Assembly: GCF_041916975.1 (NCBI RefSeq)
Contig: NZ_JAYRYK010000001.1
Coordinates: 3,906,001-3,970,000 of the forward strand
DNA: 64,000 bases
Source of the DNA: Sphingosinicella sp041916975
GTDB taxonomy: Bacteria; Pseudomonadota; Alphaproteobacteria; Sphingomonadales; Sphingomonadaceae
Direction of reading: 5' to 3'
The position numbers were made by a program, and so were the translations under genes. The notes beneath the pieces were generated by a model. That model had not been told where the DNA came from. It searched no databases and was given only the letters and a program-made list of their open reading frames with translations. Shown here in pieces: positions 36,023 through 43,396 of the stretch (the stretch's first letter is position 1; the number at the start of each line of letters is the position of its first letter).

Positions 36023-37213
36023 TCAGTCGGTTTGCAGCCCAGCGGTGCTTATAGACGGAGAGGGAGGCGGCGCAAGTTTGGGGGCGGGCAGATATTGGCC
36101 GTCCCACTGCAGCGGCGCGGCATAGGCCCACGCGCCGGCGGGCAGCGCTTCGAGCGCCTGCAGATAGGCGCGGCCCACGGCAAGCTGCGAGAGGCCGCAG
36201 GCGTTCGTGAACTGCGTGAGCTGGTGGCCGGGGTTCCAGTTGCCCTCGATGAGCACGGGGCCACGATCGGCAAGGCCGATGTCCCAGCCGATGAGACCAT
36301 AGCCGGCGCCGATCGCCGCGTGCGCCGCGATGGCGAGCCGGACGGCGGCGTCGGCGAGGTCGCACACGTCGATCCCTTCAAGCGAAATGCCGGTCGCGGG
36401 GTGGCGCTGCAGATGCCGGATGCAGCCGTCTGCCTTGCCGATGACGTCTCCGGCAGTGCCGTCCACGACGGCGGCGGCAAGACCGCCACGGCTGAAATTA
36501 TCGACCGGCCCCGATCCGCCGCCGATGCGGAGCACGAGCCCGTGCGCGACGAGCGTTCCGCCGAGACGGAATGTGTGGACGCGCAGCGTGGGGAGGGCGC
36601 CCGGGGAAATGTCCGACAGGCGCGGGGCCGTTCGCAGTGCCTGTTGGAGGAGGCCGCCGCGGCTGACGACACGCGCCAGATGCATCGCCAAAGCGCCGTT
36701 TTCGAAGCGCGTTCCGTTGCTGTCCGCCCAGCCGTGCGCGATGCGCCGGTAGCGGGCGACGCCGCGCCCGCGCGAGCTGTAGTTCGGCTTGGCGACGATC
36801 TCGCCGTGCCGTGCGAACCATGCGGCAACGGCGGCGGGGGAGGCCGGGCCGGAGAAGGTTTCCGGCGCCGGCAAACCCGCGTTCGCAACGGCTGCCGCGA
36901 AGCTGCGCTTGTCCTTGAGCAGGCTGGACGCGAGCGGGATGGCGGCGGGATTGAGCAGCCGGTGGATACCGCGGCGATAGAGCTGCGACAGATAACGCGC
37001 GGGGTCGACGATCCCCGCGAGCAGGCGCGCCTCGTCTTCGGGGATGCCGAGCGCACGGCAGCGGGGATCGTGCGTGCCGCGTCCCGCCAGCTTCCCGAGA
37101 CCGGCGGCAAGCGCGCGCTGGCGCGGCGTCCAGTGCCGGAGCAACTGTTCGTGATAGAAGCCGAGCAGCGGGTCTCCGCCGAAGACCGGGGGCAGGGGGC
37201 GCGTGGTGATCAT
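36023..37213 (-). CDS. Sugar-transfer-associated ATP-grasp protein
   Basis: A 396-residue ATP-grasp ligase. Visible: KDKRSFAAAVANAGLPAPET (an ATP-grasp lead-in helix), IVAKPNYSSRGRGV (nucleotide loop) and the metal-binding end GWDIGLADRGPVLIEGNWNPG. This pattern matches the ATP-grasp group annotated as associated with sugar transfer. ATP-grasp enzymes join a carboxylate to an amine or similar nucleophile; the substrate here is unknown. ATG 37213 is chosen over GTG 37294. It is the first gene of a three-gene minus-strand operon with a CDP-alcohol phosphotransferase and a HIT protein, and is divergent from sdhB. Confidence 0.8.
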   Translation of the reverse strand: MITTRPLPPVFGGDPLLGFYHEQLLRHWTPRQRALAAGLGKLAGRGTHDPRCRALGIPEDEARLLAGIVDPARYLSQLYRRGIHRLLNPAAIPLASSLLKDKRSFAAAVANAGLPAPETFSGPASPAAVAAWFARHGEIVAKPNYSSRGRGVARYRRIAHGWADSNGTRFENGALAMHLARVVSRGGLLQQALRTAPRLSDISPGALPTLRVHTFRLGGTLVAHGLVLRIGGGSGPVDNFSRGGLAAAVVDGTAGDVIGKADGCIRHLQRHPATGISLEGIDVCDLADAAVRLAIAAHAAIGAGYGLIGWDIGLADRGPVLIEGNWNPGHQLTQFTNACGLSQLAVGRAYLQALEALPAGAWAYAAPLQWDGQYLPAPKLAPPPSPSISTAGLQTD

Positions 37214-37342
37214 CGCCCGTCGCCCTATCGTCGCCGTGTGACGGCTTGAGGACTTATTGCGGGACACGGCGTTTTTTACGGTTTTTTCCGCCACGCGATT
37301 GCGCTAGGCAGCACGCGCGAGAGAACAGGAGAGACGCGCGCG

Positions 37343-38128
37343 ATGGCCGAATTCACGCTTCCGAAGAACAGCAAGGTGAACGGCAAGGGCAAGGTGCACA
37401 AGGCCCCCGAGGGCGCGACGCATATCAAGACGTTCCAGATCTATCGCTGGTCGCCCGACGACAACGAGAATCCGCGCATGGACAGCTACGAGCTCGACCT
37501 CGACAGCTGCGGCCCGATGGTTCTCGACGCGCTCATCAAGATCAAGAACGAGGTCGATCCGACGCTGACCTTCCGCCGCTCGTGCCGCGAGGGCATCTGC
37601 GGTTCGTGCTCGATGAACATCGACGGCTCGAACACGCTTGCCTGCACGAAGCCGATCGACGAGGTGAAGGGCAACGTTGCGATCACGCCGCTGCCGCACA
37701 TGGAGGTCGTGAAAGACCTCGTGCCCGACTTCAAGCACTTCTACGCGCAGTACGCCTCGATCAAGCCGTGGCTGCAGACCGTTTCCACGACGCCTTCGGG
37801 CAAGGAGCGCATCCAGTCGCCGGAAGACCGCGAGAAGCTGGACGGGCTCTATGAGTGCATCCTGTGCGCCTGCTGCTCCACGGGCTGCCCGAGCTACTGG
37901 TGGAACTCCGACAAGTTCCTCGGCCCGGCGATCCTGCTGCAGGCTTATCGCTGGCTCGCCGACAGCCGCGACGAGATGACCGGCGAACGGCTCGACGAGC
38001 TTGAAGATCCGTTCCGGCTCTATCGCTGCCACACCATCATGAACTGCGCGAACGTCTGCCCGAAGGGCCTCAACCCGGCGAAAGCGATCGGGGAAATCAA
38101 GAAGATGATGGTCGAGCGCCAGCTATAG
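37343..38128 (+). CDS. sdhB: Succinate dehydrogenase iron-sulfur subunit
   Basis: A 261-residue SdhB. The 2Fe-2S cluster ligands are in SCREGICGSCSMNIDG with a further Cys in TLACTKP, and the 4Fe-4S and 3Fe-4S sites in CILCACCSTGCPSYWWN and CHTIMNCANVCPKGLNP. It passes electrons from SdhA to quinone at the inner membrane. sdhC, sdhD and sdhA are not adjacent, although they usually precede sdhB; the gene upstream is divergent. The TAG stop codon coincides with the first three bases of a repeat element (38126). Confidence 0.97.
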   Translation: MAEFTLPKNSKVNGKGKVHKAPEGATHIKTFQIYRWSPDDNENPRMDSYELDLDSCGPMVLDALIKIKNEVDPTLTFRRSCREGICGSCSMNIDGSNTLACTKPIDEVKGNVAITPLPHMEVVKDLVPDFKHFYAQYASIKPWLQTVSTTPSGKERIQSPEDREKLDGLYECILCACCSTGCPSYWWNSDKFLGPAILLQAYRWLADSRDEMTGERLDELEDPFRLYRCHTIMNCANVCPKGLNPAKAIGEIKKMMVERQL

Positions 38129-38271
38129 GGTGTGTGGGGATGCAGCCCATGGCGGGCTGCAAATGGCGGCTTCCTGCGCTTCCGGTGCTCACGTACCTGA
38201 AGTACGCTGCGCGCCGGTTCTCGAAATCCACCATTTTCGCCTCGCCCTGAACTGCATCCCCACACACGCTA
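38126..38271. repeat. 146-bp palindromic MITE-like element, copy 1
   Basis: TA-flanked element with terminal inverted repeats: left end GGGTGTGTGGGGATGCAG, right end reading GCGTGTGTGGGGATGCAG on the other strand (17 of 18 matching). The whole unit folds as one long imperfect hairpin centred on CGTAC-CTGAA-GTACG. A second copy of equal length lies at 39191-39336; by eye about 131 of 146 positions agree. The TA at both ends fits the duplication left by mariner/IS630-type transposases. Its left TA is part of the sdhB stop codon. No coding capacity. Confidence 0.85.
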
Positions 38272-38345
38272 ATGGCGTGGGCAAATTCGGATGATCGAGA
38301 ATGCTGCCCTTTGCGGGCATTCGATAACTGCGCTGCAATGACCTC

Positions 38346-38723
38346 ATGCGCGAATGGATAAACGCGGCGACGACATTTGCCATGTTGGTGGCAGTGTTGA
38401 CCCTTGGGGGCTGCAACCGACCTGAATCTGACCCCGAGAAGCTCAAGGCAATCCACGCCGAAGCTCAGAAGCTTATGACAACGCACCCTCCCGAGCAGCC
38501 AGGCAATCGGAGAATTGTTCCGAAAACACAGTGGCCGAGAGCAATCGCAAGCCTTCGCCCCGAAAAAGTTACCGTTCATTCGTGGGGCGTCGACATCACG
38601 ATCAAAGCCGGTTTTGACGGTGGCTGGGGCTATGAAGTCCCGCGCCGTAAATCGGACCTTTCAATGCCAGCGGGTTGTTATTCGGAGCCAAGCCAAGGCG
38701 TGTTCTGGCACGGTCCGTGCTGA
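38346..38723 (+). CDS. Small hypothetical lipoprotein
   Basis: A 125-residue protein with a signal peptide and lipobox TLGGC (Cys at residue 23), followed by a charged linker and a compact domain with HSWGVDITIK and GGWGYEVPRRK. Two later Cys residues (PAGCYSE and the final GPC) could form a disulfide. Not recognised. Codon use is less GC-biased than sdhB. It lies between the two copies of the 146-bp element. Confidence 0.65.
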   Translation: MREWINAATTFAMLVAVLTLGGCNRPESDPEKLKAIHAEAQKLMTTHPPEQPGNRRIVPKTQWPRAIASLRPEKVTVHSWGVDITIKAGFDGGWGYEVPRRKSDLSMPAGCYSEPSQGVFWHGPC

Positions 38724-38851
38724 CGGCAGCTAAGCACCCAAGTCAGCCATTCTGTTAGCGGGGGATTTGTCCACGCCGCCTAAGCCAAGCCGATCATTCC
38801 CTAGGCGAAATAAACCATTTCGCAAGACTTGGGCCGCTAGCGTTCTCCACC

Positions 38852-39193
38852 ATGGAAGGGTGGGTCCATAAAACTGCGATTGCCGCGCTCGTTCTCCTCG
38901 CTTCGGCGGGGACGGCGACTGCTGCCGATTGGAAATCGACTGTGACGCGGCTCATCGCCGCGCAGCACTCCTATCCGCGCAGCGCGCAAATCCGGGGCGA
39001 TCAAGGTACTGCGAAGGTGCGGATCAGCGTGGATGCGGGGGGCAAGATCACCGGTGTCGAACTCGTCGAGCCCACCGGATCGCAAATCCTCGACCGCGAG
39101 GCCGTGCGCATTCCGCAGAAGATCGGCGCCGTGCCGCCACCGCCGGGCGGCCCCACCAAGCTGGTGATCCCGATCGCCTGGAAACTTACGTAG
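38852..39193 (+). CDS. Secreted TonB C-terminal-domain protein
   Basis: A 113-residue protein: signal peptide of about 24 residues (ending TATAA), then directly a TonB_C-like domain, with YPRSAQIRGDQGTAKVRISV and GGKITGVELVEPTGSQILD. Unlike true TonB it has no Pro-rich periplasmic spacer and the N-terminus looks like a cleavable signal. It may act as a periplasmic accessory or a remnant. Its TAG stop is formed by the left end of element copy 2. Confidence 0.75.
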   Translation: MEGWVHKTAIAALVLLASAGTATAADWKSTVTRLIAAQHSYPRSAQIRGDQGTAKVRISVDAGGKITGVELVEPTGSQILDREAVRIPQKIGAVPPPPGGPTKLVIPIAWKLT

Positions 39194-39336
39194 GGTGTGC
39201 GGATATTCAGCCCATGCCGGGCTGCAAATGGCGGCTGCCTGCGCTTCCGGTGCTCACGCACCTTTAGTACGCTCCGCTCCGGTTCTCGGAATCCACCATT
39301 TTCGCCTCGCCCTGAACTGAATCTCCACACACCCTA
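39191..39336. repeat. 146-bp palindromic MITE-like element, copy 2
   Basis: Same length and orientation as the copy at 38126-38271, with TA at both ends and termini GGGTGTGCGG...CCACACACCC. Differences from copy 1 (about 15 by eye) cluster in the left end and the central loop, so the two are diverged relatives, not a recent duplication. The left TA coincides with the TAG stop codon of the TonB-like gene. The hairpin might also serve as a transcript end for both convergent genes, since fliN ends 17 bp beyond. Confidence 0.85.
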
Positions 39337-39353
39337 AGAGTGCGATTTATGCT

Positions 39354-39683
39354 TCAGGCGTCCTGCTTCACGATTTCCGTCATGGTGACGCCGAGGTGTT
39401 CGTCGACGAGCACGACCTCGCCGCGCGCGACGAGGCGGTCGTTCACGAAGATTTCGATCGCTTCGCCGACACGCCGGTCGAGCTCGATCACGGCGCCGGG
39501 CGCGAGCTTCAGGAGCTGGCTGACTTCCACCGCCGAACGGCCGAGTACGGCCTGTACGCGTACGGGGACATCGAACACCGATTCGAGTTCCACCGCGCCG
39601 GGCAGGCCATCGGCAGCGTCCTCCGGCGACACTTCCGCCGCATAGGCGCGCGTGGGTTCATAATCGGGACGCAGGTCGTCCAT
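39354..39683 (-). CDS. fliN: Flagellar switch protein FliN
   Basis: A 109-residue SpoA-domain protein: FDVPVRVQAVLGRSAVEVSQL, then LAPGAVIELDRRVGEAIEIFVNDRLVARGEVVLVDEHLGVTMTEI (key points: PGAVIELDR and GEVV). FliN sits at the base of the flagellar C-ring and binds FliH and CheY-type signals. Start ATG 39683 has GGGAGAAGC upstream. It lies 29 bp after fliG on the minus strand. No FliM gene is seen in the window. Confidence 0.92.
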   Translation of the reverse strand: MDDLRPDYEPTRAYAAEVSPEDAADGLPGAVELESVFDVPVRVQAVLGRSAVEVSQLLKLAPGAVIELDRRVGEAIEIFVNDRLVARGEVVLVDEHLGVTMTEIVKQDA

Positions 39684-39712
39684 GGTGCTTCTCCCTCGGT
39701 AAGACGCAGGCA

Positions 39713-40696
39713 TCAGAATACGAACTCCTCGCTGCCGTCGCGGTTGTCGGCGAGAACGATCTCGCCCGTGTCTGCGAGCTGCTTTGCCACCTGAACGATC
39801 GCCTGCCGGGCTTCTTCCGCCTCGCGCAGGCGAATGGGGCCCATCAGCTCCATATCCTCGCGCAGGATGCGGGCGGCGCGCTCCGACATGCTCATGAAGA
39901 AGAATTCGCGCAGCGCCTCACCGGCGCCTTTCAGCGCCGCGGCGAGCCGGTTCTTGTCGACGTTGCGGAGCAGCGTCTGGATGCTGGCGGCATCGAGCCG
40001 GGCCAGATCCTCGAACGTGAACATCAGCGAGCGAATGCGCTCGGCGGCATCGAAGGCGCGGTCTTCGAGCGCCAGCATGAAGCGCGCCTCGGCATCGCGG
40101 TCGAAGTGATTGAAAATCTCGGCCATCACTTCGTGCGTGTCGCGGCGCGCGCTGTGCGCGGGGTTCGACAGCAGATCGGCGCGCAGCGTCTCCTCGACGG
40201 TATCGAGCACATCCTGCCGCACGGCGCCGACGCGGAGCATCCTGAGCACGACATCCATCGCGGCGTCGTCCGGCAGGCGCGAGAGGACGCGTGCGGCCTG
40301 CTCGCGCCCGATCCGGCCGAGCACGACCGCGGCCGTCTGCGGGTGCTCGCCGCGAAGATAGGCGGCGAGAACGTCTTCGCTGACGTTGCCGAGCGTGTCC
40401 CACGTTGTCTCGCTGGCGGGCCTCGCCGTTTCCAGAGCCGCGGGGCTGGAGAGCTCGCCGGCGAATGTGGCCAGCAGGCGCTCGGCAAGCGGGGCTGGGA
40501 CCGGGCCGATCCGGGCCATGGCGGCGCTGAGCGCCCGTGCCTCGTCGTTGCCGAGGTGCGCCCAGATCGCGCCGCCATGTTCGCGTCCAAGCGCGACCAT
40601 CAGCGCGGCGGCGCGCTCGACGCCGGTGAACGCGGCAAGCGGTTCCGCCGGTGCGGCGAGGGGTTCGGCGCGGAGGGCTGCTGCGCGGGCGCTCAT
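39713..40696 (-). CDS. fliG: Flagellar motor switch protein FliG
   Basis: A 327-residue, full-length FliG. The N-terminal FliF-binding domain begins at AAFTGVERAAALMVALG. The middle domain has the conserved EHPQTAAVVLGR. The C-terminal torque domain reads LMFTFEDLARLD, LLRNVDKNRLAAALKGA, and the charged helix MSERAARILREDMELMGPIR, in which the Arg/Glu/Asp/Arg residues needed for torque are retained. ATG 40696 overlaps the stop of the short fliF (ATGA), so the genes are translationally coupled. The conserved charged residues suggest a functional rather than decayed protein. Confidence 0.95.
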   Translation of the reverse strand: MSARAAALRAEPLAAPAEPLAAFTGVERAAALMVALGREHGGAIWAHLGNDEARALSAAMARIGPVPAPLAERLLATFAGELSSPAALETARPASETTWDTLGNVSEDVLAAYLRGEHPQTAAVVLGRIGREQAARVLSRLPDDAAMDVVLRMLRVGAVRQDVLDTVEETLRADLLSNPAHSARRDTHEVMAEIFNHFDRDAEARFMLALEDRAFDAAERIRSLMFTFEDLARLDAASIQTLLRNVDKNRLAAALKGAGEALREFFFMSMSERAARILREDMELMGPIRLREAEEARQAIVQVAKQLADTGEIVLADNRDGSEEFVF

Positions 40697-41562
40697 GCGG
40701 ACATCCACTGGCGGACGACGGCGGCGGCGGCGGCCGGGCGCGCGGCGACGGCATCACCGGCGCGGCGAAGCGTGGGGCTGTGGGTGGTATCGTTCGTGAA
40801 CGCGAAGGCTGCGGGCTGTGCAGACTCGATCGCTTCGGGTTCAGGCGCGGACGTTACGACGGGCGTGCGCCGTCCGAACATGCGCAGGATCAGGAACAGC
40901 GCGGCGAGCGCAAGAATGCCGATGAGAAGCGCGCGTGCGAGCGGCAGAAACGTATCCACGGTGCCCGCAAACGCAGGTGCGGCCTCGGCGCGCGCGAAGC
41001 GCACGGTCTCGACGGTCAGCGAGTCGCCGCGCATCGCGTCGAAGCCGACCGCGCCCTGCGCAAGACGTGTGAAGCGCGCGAGTTCGGCCTTCGTGCGCGG
41101 CTGGTAGCCTACGCCGTCCGGCCCTTCGACATGGCGGCCGTCCACCATGACGGAAACGGTGAGGCGGCGAATCTGGCCGCTGCTCCTGATCGTCGTCGTC
41201 TCGGTGCTGTTCGTGCCGGGGTCGCCAGCCTCTGTAACCTGCCGTGTCTGGTCCGGTTCGATCTCTACCGAAACGACGGCGCGCACGTTCTCGCGGCCGA
41301 CGATCGCGCCGATCATCGCTTCGACCTGTTCGCGAAGCCGGGCTTCGACGCTGGTCTGCCGGTCAGAAACGGGAACGGCTGCGGTGGGGGCTGGATTGGC
41401 GGCGGCGGGGGCAGGGTCGCGCAGCAACACAAGGCCGAGCAGCGCTGCGGCCGCACAGAGCAGGGCGATCAGCAGCAACTGCGGCTTTCCGTTCTGCTCC
41501 GGCGCTTTCGACTCTGGCGCTTTTACGGCCTGTTCCACGCGCACACGTTTCCCGACGTTCAA
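40693..41562 (-). CDS. fliF: Shortened FliF (RBM3, two membrane helices and FliG-binding tail)
   Basis: A 289-residue protein, about half the usual ~550. Order: N-terminal cytosolic ~27 residues; transmembrane helix LLLIALLCAAAALLGLVLL; a short Pro/Ala linker; a FliF RBM3-like domain (VEARLREQVEAMIGAIVG, VRAVVSVEIEPDQTRQVTEA, IRRLTVSVMVDGR, GFDAMRGDSLTVETVRFA); second transmembrane helix (ARALLIGILALAALFLILR); and a C-terminal tail ending VVRQWMS, which resembles the FliG-binding helix of FliF. Missing are RBM1, RBM2 and the long loop that makes the beta-collar. Start is TTG 41562, with GTG 41544 or 41538 possible; the frame upstream has no start codon. fliG follows with a 4-bp overlap. I read it as an intact reduced FliF. 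Confidence 0.8.
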   Translation of the reverse strand: MNVGKRVRVEQAVKAPESKAPEQNGKPQLLLIALLCAAAALLGLVLLRDPAPAAANPAPTAAVPVSDRQTSVEARLREQVEAMIGAIVGRENVRAVVSVEIEPDQTRQVTEAGDPGTNSTETTTIRSSGQIRRLTVSVMVDGRHVEGPDGVGYQPRTKAELARFTRLAQGAVGFDAMRGDSLTVETVRFARAEAAPAFAGTVDTFLPLARALLIGILALAALFLILRMFGRRTPVVTSAPEPEAIESAQPAAFAFTNDTTHSPTLRRAGDAVAARPAAAAAVVRQWMSA

Positions 41563-41649
41563 ACAATGCGGAACTGTGCCGCCGGGATGGTGAAAATGAC
41601 GTAAAGAAATGGCGTGCCGCGGCGTGGTGTCGCCATGCGCCGGACGCAG

Positions 41650-41687
41650 AAAGGGCGGAAGACGTCCCCCGATGTCTCCCGCCCTTT
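41650..41687 (-). terminator. Terminator-like hairpin between sciP and fliF
   Basis: A 9-bp stem AAAGGGCGG/CCGCCCTTT, extended inside by GAC/GTC, with the arm ending in only three T. It lies in the spacer between the sciP stop and the fliF start on the minus strand and could separate the two transcription units. Confidence 0.5.
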
Positions 41688-41732
41688 GGCAGGCGCCCGC
41701 ACAGGAAGGGGCGCCGGTTCTTTAATTCGGTG

Positions 41733-42029
41733 TCAGGCGCTTTCGCGGTCGTAGAGCGCCCGGTAGTGCTGAACGCGCGTGACGCGGAGGCCGGGCATAC
41801 CGACACGGTCCACGGCGCGCTCCCATGCCGCGAATTCCTCGGGGCTGAGGCCATAGCGCTCGCACGCATCGTCCGCCGAGATGAGTCCGCCCTTCACCGC
41901 AGCCACGACCTCGGCCTTGCGGCGCACCACCCATCGGCGCGTGTCCGAGGGCGGCAACGTGTCGAGCGTAAGCGGCTCCCCCAGGGGACCGATCACTGAT
42001 GCAGGGCGAAACTTCTGATTTTCCATCAT
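41733..42029 (-). CDS. sciP: SciP-like DUF1153 protein (CtrA inhibitor homologue)
   Basis: A 98-residue protein with the DUF1153 core: TRRWVVRRKAEVVAAVKGGL, then ADDACERYGLSPEEFAAWERA, and a terminal GLRVTRVQHYR. In Caulobacter, SciP binds CtrA and blocks its activity at flagellar and cell-cycle promoters. The order sciP-(hairpin)-fliF-fliG-fliN agrees with that role. Two ATG codons in tandem begin it; GGAG lies upstream. With gcrA elsewhere in the window, two components of the alphaproteobacterial cell-cycle circuit are present. Confidence 0.9.
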   Translation of the reverse strand: MMENQKFRPASVIGPLGEPLTLDTLPPSDTRRWVVRRKAEVVAAVKGGLISADDACERYGLSPEEFAAWERAVDRVGMPGLRVTRVQHYRALYDRESA

Positions 42030-42282
42030 TATTCTTTTGGCTCCAACACTACGCGACTGCCTTGTTGATGCACCCTAGCGCCAGACCCTTAAAAGAACGC
42101 CTAAACGCCAAGGTAAATTCTGCAGCAACAGAGCTTAACGCGGCCCTTCCCGTCTTAGTGTTTGAAATCGTTGTACGTGCCTTTAGCGAATCACCGGGAC
42201 CGAGGAACCGCAAGCGCGGTCATCGGCATCACATACGGGCTGGAACGTGCAAAAATCGTAAGCGGCATCTATATGCGCGGGC
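42030..42282. other. Divergent promoter region of sciP and mnmA
   Basis: A 253-base spacer, more A+T-rich than its surroundings and free of ORFs. It should carry promoters in both directions. A TTAA/CTAA pair near 42092 resembles a CtrA box but the spacing is one base off (8 instead of 7). Confidence 0.4.
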
Positions 42283-43392
42283 ATGAGCAGTATTCCCGAC
42301 CTTGAAGGCCTTCGGCCCGGTGCGCGCGTTGTCGTCGCCATGTCCGGCGGCGTCGACTCGAGCGTCGTTGCCGCGCTCGTGAAGGAAGCGGGCTACGAGA
42401 CGATCGGTGTCACGCTCCAGCTGTACGACCACGGCACGGCTGTGGGGAAGGCGGGCACCTGCTGCGCGGGGGGCGATATCCACGACGCGCGGCGTGTGGC
42501 GGACCGGCTCGGCATCGCGCATTACGTGCTCGACTATGAAAGCGCCTTCAAGGACAGCGTCATCGAGGCGTTCGCCGACGAATATGTGCAGGGGCGCACG
42601 CCGATTCCCTGCGTGACGTGCAACCAGACCGTGAAGTTCCGCGATCTTCTATCCGTCGCGCGCGACCTTGGCGCCGATGCGATGGCGACGGGCCATTATG
42701 TGCGGCGTGTGCAGGGCGCGGACGGGGCGGAGCTTCACCGTGCGGTCGATCCGGCGCGCGACCAGAGCTATTTCCTGTTCGCGACGACGCGCGAGCAGCT
42801 CGGCTACCTGCGCTTCCCGCTCGGCGGCATGGAGAAGCCGGCGGTGCGCGAACATGCGCGGCGCTTCGGCCTCGTGGTGGCGGACAAGCCCGATAGCCAA
42901 GACATCTGCTTCGTGCCCTCCGGCGACTATGCCGGGATCGTGCGCAAACTGCGCCCGGAGGCAGGCGAGCCGGGCGAGATCGTCGACATGGGCGGCGCGG
43001 TGCTCGGGCAGCATCGGGGCCTTATTCACTACACGGTCGGTCAGCGGCGTGGGCTGGAGATCGGCGGGCTTGCCGATCCGCTGTATGTCGTGCGGCTGGA
43101 GCCGGAGACTCGGCGCGTCGTCGTGGGGCCGCGCGCGGCGCTGGGTGTTGCTGGGGCGGTGCTCGGGAGGGTCAACTGGCTCGGCGCGGACATTGGCGAT
43201 GGCATCGACGTTCTCGCCAAGGTGCGATCGATGGCGAAGCCCGCACCTGCGCGCTTCGATGGCCATCGGGTGACGTTCGCGGCGCCTGAGTATGGGGTCG
43301 CGCCGGGGCAGGCGTGCGTTCTGTATGATGGCGAGCGCGTGCTTGGCGGCGGCTGGATCGACGGGACGGTTTCGGCGCTGGCCGCAGCCTGA
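42283..43392 (+). CDS. mnmA: tRNA-specific 2-thiouridylase
   Basis: A 369-residue enzyme that thiolates U34 of tRNA for Glu, Gln and Lys. P-loop-like motif AMSGGVDSSVVAALV, the catalytic Cys in PIPCVTCNQTVKF, GHYVRRV and the second catalytic Cys in SQDICFVPSG are all visible, with the C-terminal barrel beginning near GLIHYTVGQRRGL. The tRNA-Glu(TTC) in this window is a typical substrate. The start is ATG 42283. Confidence 0.95.
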   Translation: MSSIPDLEGLRPGARVVVAMSGGVDSSVVAALVKEAGYETIGVTLQLYDHGTAVGKAGTCCAGGDIHDARRVADRLGIAHYVLDYESAFKDSVIEAFADEYVQGRTPIPCVTCNQTVKFRDLLSVARDLGADAMATGHYVRRVQGADGAELHRAVDPARDQSYFLFATTREQLGYLRFPLGGMEKPAVREHARRFGLVVADKPDSQDICFVPSGDYAGIVRKLRPEAGEPGEIVDMGGAVLGQHRGLIHYTVGQRRGLEIGGLADPLYVVRLEPETRRVVVGPRAALGVAGAVLGRVNWLGADIGDGIDVLAKVRSMAKPAPARFDGHRVTFAAPEYGVAPGQACVLYDGERVLGGGWIDGTVSALAAA

Positions 43393-43396
43393 CCGT

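Noticed and set aside
41992..42120. CtrA box (TTAA-N7-TTAA) upstream of sciP
   Set aside because: The only candidate, TTAA...CTAA near 42092, has 8-base spacing and a mismatched half-site.
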